From NCBI GenBank assembly GCA_021738565.1, contig JAIPBT010000013.1:1-64000 (forward strand): a stretch of DNA of 64,000 nt, given 5' to 3'. Shown piece after piece: positions 16,536-23,998 of the stretch. Below the pieces are notes generated by a model. That model was not told where the DNA came from. It saw only the letters and a program-made list of their open reading frames with translations, and made no database searches. Source of the DNA: Bacteroidales bacterium (lineage in GTDB: Bacteria; Bacteroidota; Bacteroidia; Bacteroidales; GCA-2748055). Made by a program: the position numbers and the translations under genes. Position 1 is the stretch's first letter, and each line of letters begins with the position of its first letter.

Positions 16536-16829
16536 GAATTGACCGGAGGTTCTTTGAAGTATTTCAGGGTTTCATGCTTTCGGTGCCTTTGGCCAGGGGA
16601 ATAATACATTGAGTAATGCTTTTTTCTATCTTTTTAATGACCACAGGACATACCTTTCCCGGCTTAATAATTAACAGCTTATAGAAAGTTACTTAACTTT
16701 CAGTATTTATGATGATCAAGCCATCATCAAGTGGCTGGGGATCATCCCGTTCCGGGTATTTAATTTCCTTTCTTAAAATCCATTATCTCATTTGGGATTT
16801 CCATGTTTTCCAGTTGAAAAGTCATTTTT

Positions 16830-16892
16830 CCCTATTGAAATGTCATGTTTCCCCGTTGAAATGTCATGTTTCCCCATTGATTTTCCATTCCA
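16830..16892. repeat. 21-bp tandem repeats
   Basis: CCCTATTGAAATGTCATGTTT (16830-16850) is followed directly by a copy at 16851-16871 that differs in its first bases, and by a diverged third unit from 16872. A partial related unit precedes it. The period is a multiple of three, which opens long but meaningless frames on both strands. Confidence 0.7.
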
Positions 16893-17465
16893 CCTTATTA
16901 AAGAACCAATTTTCCATATTGATCCTGCAGTGTTCCATGTTGAAATTGATCGAACTGTTAACGGAAAGTGATCCTGCAATATCGCTGCATGAAATATTGA
17001 GTTTGAAATGCGACCAGATAAACCGGGAATGATGTCTGGAATTATGGAGGTCCTAATCTGAATTGAGCTGTTCATTGTTTCCGGGTTTTTTAGTTATAAT
17101 TTCAGTTTTGGTTTGCCGAAAAGGAAGCTCATTTACAAAGGCCCCTTTATTATATAATATAGATGGCCCCTAAAAAGTCATATGTTTTTTGCGACTTTTT
17201 TTCAAAAAAATGCAAATGAAATTATGACAAAAGGTCCGGATGCCTTATGTGGCAGGGTATAGCGGGGAATTAAAAAGAATGGCAAAAATTCTAAGAAAAT
17301 CGCTTGTGACAAAACGATATTCATTGGCGCAAGACGCAGATGATGATGTTATGATATTACTTTGTCCGTAAAATTCGACTTATTTTTTACAGGTGAATGC
17401 GGAATTATTCTCCCGACATTTTGTCGGGATCATGAGCTCACTCCTTTCAGTCGTTCGGTTTCCTT

Positions 17466-17702
17466 GCATGATTCCGGGTGAGGTGGGCTTAACAACGGAA
17501 CAAAAATAAGCCTGCGCTACGCTGCGGCTTTTTATTTGCCTTAGGCCCGCAAATTCAAGCACAGCTTGATTTTCGAGAGGCGGAATTATTTGCATGATTC
17601 CGAAGGGGGTGGGCTTTACAACGGAACAAAAATAAGCCTGCGCTACGCTGCGGCTTTTTATTTGCCTTAGGCCCGCAAATTCAAGCACAGCTTGATTTGC
17701 AG
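17466..17702 (+). repeat. 126-bp tandem duplication related to the tRNA-Met 3' end
   Basis: Unit 1 (17466-17591) and unit 2 (17592-17702, cut short) are nearly identical. Each contains GCATGATTC, then ACAACGGAACAAAAATAA, a small GC-rich hairpin, TTTTTATTTG and GCAAATTCAAGCACAGCTTG. ACAACGGAACAAAAATAA is also the sequence directly downstream of the tRNA-Met gene, read on its own strand, so the unit looks like a decayed copy of tRNA 3' flanking DNA inserted in the opposite orientation. A third related copy is at 13597-13680. Confidence 0.7.
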
Positions 17703-17714
17703 ACCTCGTCAAAT

Positions 17715-17742
17715 AAAAAATCCCGACAAAAAGTCGGGATTA
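17715..17742 (-). terminator. Terminator of tRNA-Met
   Basis: On the minus strand, 18 bases after the tRNA 3' end, AATCCCGAC-TTTTT-GTCGGGATT forms a 9-bp stem followed by a T run (TTTTTTATTTG). It could also act in the other direction. Confidence 0.7.
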
Positions 17743-17759
17743 TTATTTTTGTTCCGTTG

Positions 17760-17833
17760 TAGCGAGAGGCGGGATTGAACCGCCGACCTCATGATTATGA
17801 ATCATGCGCTCTAACCATCTGAGCTACCTCGCC
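17760..17833 (-). tRNA. tRNA-Met (anticodon CAT)
   Basis: 74 nt on the minus strand with a full cloverleaf. The acceptor GGCGAGG pairs with TCTCGCT using G-U pairs at both ends; D-arm AGCTCAGATGGTTAGAGC; anticodon stem-loop CATGA-TTCATAA-TCATG with anticodon CAT; T-arm GGCGG-TTCAATC-CCGCC; discriminator A. CCA is not encoded. Whether it is elongator Met or the Ile2 (lysidine) species cannot be settled by eye; it lacks the three G-C anticodon-stem pairs of an initiator. Confidence 0.93.
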
Positions 17834-17856
17834 ATCCGTAGCTTTAGCGAAGAGTG

Positions 17857-17909
17857 ACCTCGCCATTATATTAAGAACTTTACGAGGCTGAATGAATCAT
17901 GCGCTCTAA
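17857..17909 (-). pseudogene. Fragments of decayed tRNA-Met copies
   Basis: ACCTCGCCA at 17857-17865 repeats the tRNA 5' end, and the 17-mer TGAATCATGCGCTCTAA at 17893-17909 is identical to 17798-17814 in the intact tRNA-Met. The pieces between are lost, so no cloverleaf is possible. Confidence 0.7.
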
Positions 17910-17997
17910 TCCTACCCCACCCCAATAGCGGGTGCAAATATAATATTTTATTTGAAACCCGAAATCAGAAAATTTATTAATTTCGCAACAACAATAA

Positions 17998-18069
17998 GCG
18001 GGAGTAGCTCAGTGGTAGAGCATCAGCTTCCCAAGCTGAGGGTCGGGAGTTCGAACCTCCTTTCCCGCT
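17998..18069 (+). tRNA. tRNA-Gly (anticodon CCC)
   Basis: 72 nt on the plus strand. Acceptor GCGGGAG pairs with TTCCCGC (one G-T); D-arm AGCTCAGTGGTAGAGC; anticodon stem-loop TCAGC-TTCCCAA-GCTGA with anticodon CCC; T-arm GGGAG-TTCGAAC-CTCCT; discriminator T, no encoded CCA. It is divergent from the tRNA-Met gene 164 bp away. Confidence 0.95.
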
Positions 18070-18074
18070 CTAAA

Positions 18075-18160
18075 AAGTAACTCAGTGGTAGTCCGCCACA
18101 GGCGGATCCCAAGCTGAGGGTCGCGGGTTCTTCCGATAACTATCGGGACGTTTCCCGCTC
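18075..18160 (+). pseudogene. Decayed tRNA-Gly copy carrying two small palindromes
   Basis: CTCAGTGGTA, CCCAAGCTGAGGGTCG and TTTCCCGCTC follow the order of the intact tRNA-Gly directly upstream. The anticodon 5' half is replaced by TCCGCC-ACA-GGCGGA (18092-18106) and the T-arm by CCGATA-AC-TATCGG (18133-18146). The D-arm G is changed and the acceptor 5' strand is missing, so it cannot be a working tRNA. Confidence 0.75.
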
Positions 18161-18212
18161 AATTCTCAATCCCTCTATTATTCATTTTATAAAACGCATC
18201 CTTCCAAACCTA

Positions 18213-19490
18213 TCAGATCCTGAGAATCTCTTCCCTGTCAATTTTGTCTTCATCCAGAACTATCCCGAATCCGGCCCTCCCCGGAAGATCAATATGACCG
18301 TTCACCGGTATATGCGGGTATTTCTCAAAATGTATTTTACCGGGCATCCAGTTTAAGAGGTACTCCCCTATCGGACAGGTCATGGGCGACTGGCTTGCTA
18401 TCACATGCATGGCTGCATGGATATTATGTCCGTGCGGCACTACCCTTACATCGAAAACGCTGGCAAGGTTGCAGATCTTTACCAGCTCACTTACACCCCC
18501 GCACCATTCCGGATCTGCCTGCACATAATCCAGGGCATTCCTTTTCAAAAATTCAGCGACTTCCCACCTGCCGTAAAAATGCTCTCCTGTGGCTATTGGA
18601 ACCGTTGTGCTTTTCTGAAGTTCAACAAAACTGTCTATCTTATCCGAATTTACGGCTTCTTCTATCCAGTAGGGCCGGTATTCCTCAACCAGGTTGCACC
18701 ATGTTTTGGCATAGTCAAGGTCCCAGCCATTGAATGCATCAAACATGATCTCATGTGCATCTCCCAGCGTTTCCCTCAGGACCCTCACCATCTCAACATT
18801 TTTCATCAACCCGGCGGACCCGTCTGCCAGTCCGTTGGCCATGAACCATTTCTGGTACCTGAATCCCTCCGATTTCAGCTCAACGCTTTTTGTTGCCAGG
18901 TCCTCCGGAAGCACAGAGAACCCAAGGCAACTTGCATACACTTCAAGTTTGTCCCTCGTCGGACCGCCAAGGAGCTTATAAACGGGCTCGTTGTAATATT
19001 TGCCCCTGAGGTCCCACAGGGCATTGTCCACGGCACTTATGGCCATCATATAATGACCCGCACGTGAATGCCGGTTCAGCCTGTACATTTTATCCCATAA
19101 CGTTTCAATGGCCAGCGGATCCTGACCGATCAAAAACGGCCTGAGCTGTCTTAATACAACCCATACCACTTCCTGGTCGATCAGACCATAGAATCCCTCT
19201 ACGCCTTCATTGGTAGTTATTTTAATGTAGTTCGAAGAATGTGTATAGACTTCCTTTTCAATGGTTTTCTGCTCAGGGTATGGGGCAAGCCTGTGTTCCG
19301 GGTAGGCCGTCAGGGGAGTGATCTGACCCTGGTAAGGGAACCCAAAAGATTCCTTTTTTCCCGTTACCCTTACAATTTGTACATCGGTAATTTTTATCGA
19401 TGTTGAATCAGTTATTCCCCTTGTATTGAAAGATAATAGGGGAAACGCACCGATCGCTCCCAGTTGCCCGATAAAGCTTCTTCGCTTCAT
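18213..19490 (-). CDS. Enolase-superfamily (mandelate racemase/muconate lactonizing type) enzyme, Tat-like leader
   Basis: Probable dehydratase or racemase acting on a sugar acid. The 425-residue protein opens MKRRSFIGQLGAIGAFPLL, a twin-arginine-like signal. The capping domain covers about 35-170 and the barrel follows with the metal ligands in order: Asp in MFDAFNGW, Glu in WIEEAV and Glu in ATGEHFYG. QADPEWCGG and VPHGHN come next; the late His is placed as in the galactonate/gluconate dehydratase side of the mandelate racemase group. The exact substrate cannot be told. Last gene of a three-gene minus-strand operon with an MFS permease, which suggests uptake and breakdown of a sugar acid. 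Confidence 0.85.
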   Translation of the reverse strand: MKRRSFIGQLGAIGAFPLLSFNTRGITDSTSIKITDVQIVRVTGKKESFGFPYQGQITPLTAYPEHRLAPYPEQKTIEKEVYTHSSNYIKITTNEGVEGFYGLIDQEVVWVVLRQLRPFLIGQDPLAIETLWDKMYRLNRHSRAGHYMMAISAVDNALWDLRGKYYNEPVYKLLGGPTRDKLEVYASCLGFSVLPEDLATKSVELKSEGFRYQKWFMANGLADGSAGLMKNVEMVRVLRETLGDAHEIMFDAFNGWDLDYAKTWCNLVEEYRPYWIEEAVNSDKIDSFVELQKSTTVPIATGEHFYGRWEVAEFLKRNALDYVQADPEWCGGVSELVKICNLASVFDVRVVPHGHNIHAAMHVIASQSPMTCPIGEYLLNWMPGKIHFEKYPHIPVNGHIDLPGRAGFGIVLDEDKIDREEILRI

Positions 19491-19516
19491 ACTGTCAGTA
19501 TCAATTTAATTTTCAA

Positions 19517-20056
19517 TTATTTTCTATCCCTGATCTCCCTTAGCAGATCCCTGATCTCCATCAACAGCGCCATCTGCTTGTCGTCTTCTGAACGGCTCCT
19601 TCCCGGGGATCCCTCGCTGTCCTTGTTCCGGATGATGGTGCGCTGGTTCAGTACCTCCTCCTTAAAGGCCGGCGTATCGATAATACCGATCAGCCTCATG
19701 TCGCTTCCCTGGGGATTGCTGGAACCTGCTGTCTCTATTTTCAGGATCCTGAGATCAAACCACCTCAGGAATGGGTTGTCCAAAAAGGTCAAGTCCTGGA
19801 TGTTCTCCAGGGGAATGGTCTTCTCAACACGGAACAGCACCCCCTTCTTATACTCAAGATGTGTTTCCGTTAGCATGCATTGCAATTTCTCATAATAACG
19901 GCGGCTTATTGTCTGCCCAATGCCGGCTACCCAGAAAATGATCAGCGGTATACCCGCTACCGAGACAAACAGGTAAAATGTCACGATCCAGAAAATATAC
20001 TTCTGAATGCGCTCATTGAATTCCGCCTGCCTGATAATTTCTTGTTTGGAATCCAT
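19517..20056 (-). CDS. Small membrane protein with bacterial PH domain
   Basis: 179 residues. Two adjacent hydrophobic segments (about 20-55, YIFWIVTFYLFVSVAG and IPLIIFWVAGIGQ) are followed by a bacterial pleckstrin-homology fold of the YdbS/DUF304 type: LTETHLEYKKGVLFRVEKTI, PLENIQDLTF, LRILKIETAG. A basic/acidic tail (EIRDLLREIRDRK) ends the protein. Such proteins sit in the inner membrane with the PH domain in the cytoplasm; the function is not established. It lies 26 nt upstream of the enolase-superfamily gene and 22 nt downstream of the MFS gene, so the three are cotranscribed, an unusual partner for a sugar-acid operon. Confidence 0.75.
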   Translation of the reverse strand: MDSKQEIIRQAEFNERIQKYIFWIVTFYLFVSVAGIPLIIFWVAGIGQTISRRYYEKLQCMLTETHLEYKKGVLFRVEKTIPLENIQDLTFLDNPFLRWFDLRILKIETAGSSNPQGSDMRLIGIIDTPAFKEEVLNQRTIIRNKDSEGSPGRSRSEDDKQMALLMEIRDLLREIRDRK

Positions 20057-20078
20057 AATTTATTCATTAAAAGTCAGA

Positions 20079-21422
20079 TCAATCCTGCTGCAATACTTCC
20101 GGTTTCTTCTTTCTGTATGAAATAAAAAGAATACTGAAACCAACTATAAGGATGAGGGGAAGTACGCCCATGCTTTGCAGCGCAACATCGGTATTGTTCT
20201 CTTCCATGATCCTGCCCATCAAAGGCATGAACATCGATGCAGAGACAAATCCCGCTCCCCCGAGCAATGAAAGTCCGAGTGCCCCGCTCCTGGGGATGTA
20301 TTCACTTGTAAAGCCAAGCATGGTCGGCCAGAAATAGGTGATCCCGATGGCAAAGAAAATTGCACCCACAATGGTCATGGCTGGTGAATTAACCATGCTC
20401 AGCATGTAGATCCCGATCGCTGAAAATGTGGAAGAAAGCAGGAGTACCCCAACAGGATTGATGCGGTGCACCAAACTACCGGCAAAAAACCTTCCCACAG
20501 CCATAATTCCGGATATCATCGCGAGTATCAGCATGGGGCTGACACCGGCTCCGCCAAGAAGCGCATTTACCCACTGATTGGTTACCAGTTCCGTGGAAGA
20601 TGTAAGCAGCATAAATGTAAAAATAATCGGAAAAATCACCTTCTCCTTCATGACAAACACTGCTTCTATGATCGATGCAGCAAATACCAACCCGATTAGC
20701 GCAAGGTACATCCACCCCACCGGGAATGAAATGACATTGGTCGCCAGCAGGATCATAAGGGTCATGGATACAATGATGGTCACAGGGGCCCCAATTGCTT
20801 TCAGCATTCCCCCATAACTTACACCACTGGTAAAACGCTCTGTTTCTGGTATTTTCTGACCGAGAAAAATTAATCCATATATGGCCAGCGGAATGAAGAG
20901 CAAGCCTGCATAGATCTGCCAGTTCATCTCAAGGCTGTCCATCAACAGGTAAGCAAGCAGACTCCCTATGACGATCCCGCCCGGGAACCAAACATGGAAC
21001 CTGTTCAGCATTTTTGTCTTGTTTTTCGGATAAATGGTCGCAATAAGAGGATTGAAGGCTGCTTCCACTGTTCCGTTCCCCAAGCCTATAAAGACATTGG
21101 CCACGAAAAGTGTCTCCTTACTGTCGGCGAGAATGAATACAATGGATCCGACCAGGTGGAGGAAGAACGCTGACCAGACCAGGGTCCTCGTTTTGACTAT
21201 ATCAATAATAAAACCGCCAAGGACCATGGCTATGGTGAAGCCCCAGAAAGCGGGGCTAAAGGCCCAGCCGATCACTTCCTTGTTAAGTCCGAACACGCCA
21301 CCATTTTCCACCGGACCAAAAATTTCTTCAATTTTGGCCCGCATGGCAAATGTAAGTGCAGTAACAAGCAGCGCAAAACAGCTGCCGATAAATAATCTCA
21401 GCTTGTTGTAGTTTTGTTCCAT
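20079..21422 (-). CDS. MFS permease, sugar or sugar-acid transporter type
   Basis: 447 residues with about 12 hydrophobic segments and the usual central loop near residue 195-210 (GQKIPETERFTSG). It resembles the FucP/sugar-permease side of the major facilitator superfamily (GLGNGTVEAAFNPLIATIYP, and NRFHVWFPGGIVIGSLLAY near residue 141). First gene of the minus-strand operon with the PH-domain protein and the enolase-superfamily enzyme, whose substrate it probably imports. The start at 21422 directly follows an AT-rich stretch (21423-21480) that likely holds the promoter. Confidence 0.85.
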   Translation of the reverse strand: MEQNYNKLRLFIGSCFALLVTALTFAMRAKIEEIFGPVENGGVFGLNKEVIGWAFSPAFWGFTIAMVLGGFIIDIVKTRTLVWSAFFLHLVGSIVFILADSKETLFVANVFIGLGNGTVEAAFNPLIATIYPKNKTKMLNRFHVWFPGGIVIGSLLAYLLMDSLEMNWQIYAGLLFIPLAIYGLIFLGQKIPETERFTSGVSYGGMLKAIGAPVTIIVSMTLMILLATNVISFPVGWMYLALIGLVFAASIIEAVFVMKEKVIFPIIFTFMLLTSSTELVTNQWVNALLGGAGVSPMLILAMISGIMAVGRFFAGSLVHRINPVGVLLLSSTFSAIGIYMLSMVNSPAMTIVGAIFFAIGITYFWPTMLGFTSEYIPRSGALGLSLLGGAGFVSASMFMPLMGRIMEENNTDVALQSMGVLPLILIVGFSILFISYRKKKPEVLQQD

Positions 21423-21581
21423 GATTTCAGTTTTTTTTAAAAAATTAAAGCCATAAGATATATAAAAAATTTTAAATGGATATCATATACTTCTTTGAGG
21501 CTGTCTCACTGCCGCAGCTTTCCACTTTCGCTGAAGCTACCCGGCAGAAACCCTAGCGAAAGCAATCATGAACTGGTCTTA

Positions 21582-21731
21582 ATGAAATTGGCTGTCCTTC
21601 CTCGAGGTTCATCAAGCTCAATCCAAGTGTGTGAAGAGGAATTTGAAAGGGTGAAAGATACTTTTAACTGGGAGCACCAGGTAAAAAAGTGGAGCCGTAA
21701 AAAAAAGCGGCCAAAAGCCGACAGAATGTGA
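21582..21731 (+). pseudogene. C-terminal half of a GIY-YIG endonuclease, degraded
   Basis: The frame reads EEEFERVKDTFNWEHQVKKW and then SRKKKRPK before a stop at 21729. This resembles the second half of small Bacteroidetes GIY-YIG (YhbQ/URI-type) nucleases, whose pattern is roughly YYEEFxRxxxAFxREKQxxxWSRxKK. The N-terminal GIY-YIG strand pair and catalytic Arg are missing. After a stop at the end of this segment the sequence can be read on, with few interruptions, into the hairpin array, as in full-length relatives with low-complexity tails. Assignment rests on that short motif. Confidence 0.5.
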
Positions 21732-21795
21732 AAAATCGTAGAGGATTATAAACCGAGCCTGTCGAGGTTTCATTATCCCCTCTTTACCTGTCGGT

Positions 21796-21886
21796 TCCTG
21801 AGCGAAGTAACGAGTTTACCGAGTTACGAGCCGAAGGACCCCCTAACGTGAACGAAGTGAACCCCTGACGTTCGCCTTCGGCGAAC
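21796..21886. repeat. Second hairpin array with CCTRACG linkers
   Basis: CCTGAGCG near 21797 is followed by GAGTTTACCGAGTTACGAG, CCTAACG (21842-21848), the direct repeat TGAAC-GAAG-TGAAC, CCTGACG (21864-21870) and the perfect 6-3-6 palindrome TTCGCC-TTC-GGCGAA (21871-21885). It shares linkers and geometry, but not stem sequence, with 16448-16535. Confidence 0.7.
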
Positions 21887-21895
21887 CAAAATGAA

Positions 21896-23290
21896 CTACT
21901 GCTCCTGGTTCTGCATTTTACCCCTCGCTATGGATGCAAATATGCCGAAAAAGCAAAGTGCCGTGAAAATATGAATGGCAATATTCATAGATTTAATAAA
22001 CTGTTCACTGTTTCCTGCTGTAATTTCTGTTTTTCCTATTAAAACTGAAAACAGCACAAGGACAATGCCCATGCTCAGCATTTGTCCGATCATTCTCATG
22101 GTCCCCACCGCACCGGAAGCGATCCCGTAATACCTTGACTCCACCGAACTCATAATAGCATTGGTGTTGGGTGAGGAAAAAAGTGCGAATCCCAATCCGA
22201 GCAGTGCCAGTACAATGAAAAAGTAATTCAGTGATGTTCCCGATTTTGCAAAGCCAAGCAGGAAGAGCCCAAGTGTGGTGAATGACATACCCAGCGAGGC
22301 CAGCACCTGGGGCTGGATCCTGTCGGACAACCTGCCGGTAACAGGTGATATTACTGCCATTATCAGGGGCTGTATAACAAGCATTGCCCCTGCTTCTCCG
22401 GGGGTCATCCCTTTTACAAACTGAAAATAGAGGCTTAACAAAAAGCCAACGCCGAAAGTTGCGCTGTAATTGATCAGCGCTGCAAGATTTGAAAATGCAA
22501 AAACCCTGTTAAAGCGATACAATTTGATCTCCACCAGCGGCTCTTTGATCCTGTTCTCAACAACAACAAACATGAAAAACATGGTGATCCCTGCAGCCAT
22601 GACCGGGTACCCCCAAATATCGGGCAACAATGAAATACCGGACATAAATAACCCCAGTGACAGCATGTACATCAGGGCGCCTGCCCAGTCGAACCGCTCT
22701 TTTTTAGCTGCCGACCATTCGCCGTGCAACTTGAAGATCAATAGAAAAAATGACAATGTACCTATGGGCACCAGCATCCAGAACACGCTTCTCCAGCCAA
22801 ACAACTCCGTCATGAGTCCGCCTACAAAAGGGCCCGCGGTGAGGCCTGCATAGACAGCTGCCACATTGATACCCAGGGCCCTGCCACGTTCACCAGGCGG
22901 GAAGACACTGCTGAGGATAGCAATGCCCGTACCAAAGATCATTGCACTGCCGATGCCCTGGAATATACGACTGGTGATCAGCATGGTCATATCCACAGAG
23001 ACTGCACCGGCGACACTGGAAAGTGTAAAAATAATGAGGCCGTAGGTAAAGATCTTTTTTCTTCCGACAATATCACCCAGACGGCCTGAAGGCAGTAAGA
23101 AAGCAGCTGTGGCTAACAGGTAAACCGTTGCGGTCAGGTTCAGAAGAATTGCATCTGCTTCAAGATCCTCTCCGATGGATGGCAAAGCAACATTGAGAGC
23201 CGCCCCGAGAAAAGGGGTCAGGAATGATGCAACAGTTGCGACAAGCAATGCAGTGTTTTTTTCTGATCTGGAAGAAACAGTATGTGTCAT
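21896..23290 (-). CDS. MFS multidrug exporter, DHA2 (EmrB/QacA-like) family
   Basis: 464 residues with about 14 hydrophobic segments, the DHA2 number. Family motifs are visible: GRLGDIVGRKKIF after segment 2 (motif A, about residues 68-80), SRIFQGIGSAMIFGTG (about 107-122, motif B), and VYAGLTAGPFVGGLMTELFGWRSVFW (given here in parts: AGPFVGG, motif C, then FGWRSVFW). Probably a proton-driven exporter of drugs or other organic compounds; the substrate is unknown. Single gene on the minus strand; 23291-23543 upstream is a plain divergent promoter region with the START-like gene. Confidence 0.87.
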   Translation of the reverse strand: MTHTVSSRSEKNTALLVATVASFLTPFLGAALNVALPSIGEDLEADAILLNLTATVYLLATAAFLLPSGRLGDIVGRKKIFTYGLIIFTLSSVAGAVSVDMTMLITSRIFQGIGSAMIFGTGIAILSSVFPPGERGRALGINVAAVYAGLTAGPFVGGLMTELFGWRSVFWMLVPIGTLSFFLLIFKLHGEWSAAKKERFDWAGALMYMLSLGLFMSGISLLPDIWGYPVMAAGITMFFMFVVVENRIKEPLVEIKLYRFNRVFAFSNLAALINYSATFGVGFLLSLYFQFVKGMTPGEAGAMLVIQPLIMAVISPVTGRLSDRIQPQVLASLGMSFTTLGLFLLGFAKSGTSLNYFFIVLALLGLGFALFSSPNTNAIMSSVESRYYGIASGAVGTMRMIGQMLSMGIVLVLFSVLIGKTEITAGNSEQFIKSMNIAIHIFTALCFFGIFASIARGKMQNQEQ

Positions 23291-23543
23291 ACAATAGTGG
23301 AGTATTTATGCAAATGACAATAATACAAAAAATGGATCAAAGAGCGGGAAGCAGCTTTTGGATAAAGTGTTTTTATCGTTTATCCCTTCACAAATCTCTG
23401 AAACTTCGGCCCAGCCTACAAAACAAAAATATCAAAGGAGAATATTGGAGGAAGTCCAATTTGTGCTGTTCGGTTTTAATAATCAGTTATTTTAGTTATA
23501 TTGCAAATCAGAGCACTTATTTTCTGACAAATCCTTACCCCCG

Positions 23544-23921
23544 ATGAGTAAGAAATATGAATTGGAGTACACATTGAACACCTCACCAAATGTACTGTAC
23601 AACAGGCTCAGTACTCCAGCCGGACTGGCAGAATGGTTTGCAGATGATGTCAACTTAAGAGATGGTATGTATACGTTCATCTGGAATGGTGTTGAGCAAG
23701 TGGCCGAAGTATTATCAAAGAAAGACAACAGGCACATTCGGTTCAAGTGGGTCGATGAAGATGAAGATACCTTCTTTGAATTTAAGATCCAGAAGGATGA
23801 ATTAACCGGGGATCTGGCACTGATGATAACAGATTTTACAAATGATGAAGATGACAAAGATGATGCAGTTGATCTCTGGGATACACAAATTGCTGAATTG
23901 AGACATGCAATTGGCCTCTAG
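23544..23921 (+). CDS. START-like domain protein, conserved in Bacteroidetes
   Basis: 125 residues with the helix-grip fold of the SRPBCC/AHSA1 superfamily: KYELEYTLNTSPNVLYNRLS, then PAGLAEWFADDV (about 28-39), a run of strands and a final long helix DLWDTQIAELRHAIGL. The acidic stretch DEDEDTFFEF and DDEDDKDDA makes it strongly negative. No function is established for this small family. It stands 77 bp upstream of the LptF/G-like gene and may share its transcript. Confidence 0.75.
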   Translation: MSKKYELEYTLNTSPNVLYNRLSTPAGLAEWFADDVNLRDGMYTFIWNGVEQVAEVLSKKDNRHIRFKWVDEDEDTFFEFKIQKDELTGDLALMITDFTNDEDDKDDAVDLWDTQIAELRHAIGL

Positions 23922-23998
23922 GAAAACCATCTTTCCTAAAAATAACTTACTTTTATCCTCGTTTTAAGTACAAATACGTTGATAGGGAGAAAAGTGCA

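Larger units (their letters stand above)
16369..17759. other. 1.4 kb gene-free stretch of repeats
   Basis: No frame here behaves like a gene. In order it holds a hairpin array (16448-16535), unremarkable AT-rich DNA (16560-16790), 21-bp tandem repeats (16830-16892), another plain stretch (16900-17400), a palindrome TCCCGAC-ATTTT-GTCGGGA (17411-17429), a 126-bp tandem duplication (17466-17702) and the tRNA-Met terminator. The frames of 95-110 codons on either strand come from repeats. Confidence 0.6.
21423..21895. other. Intergenic with GIY-YIG remnant and hairpin array
   Basis: The left end (21423-21480) is AT-rich and probably the promoter of the MFS operon. From 21495 a degraded GIY-YIG-like frame begins, and from 21796 to 21886 lies a palindrome array; both have their own entries. 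Nothing else is evident. Confidence 0.55.

Noticed and set aside
16709-17075. Opposed frames of 107 and 95 codons around the 21-bp repeats
   Set aside because: Both are opened by the 21-bp tandem repeats; amino acid composition is that of simple repeats and neither has a plausible neighbour or start.
17380-17712. A 110-codon minus-strand frame with an internal duplicated peptide
   Set aside because: It comes from the 126-bp tandem duplication (a multiple of three) of tRNA-flanking DNA; no family resemblance and no start context.
18075-18160. A second functional tRNA-Gly
   Set aside because: The anticodon arm and T-arm are replaced by unrelated palindromes and the 5' acceptor strand is missing.
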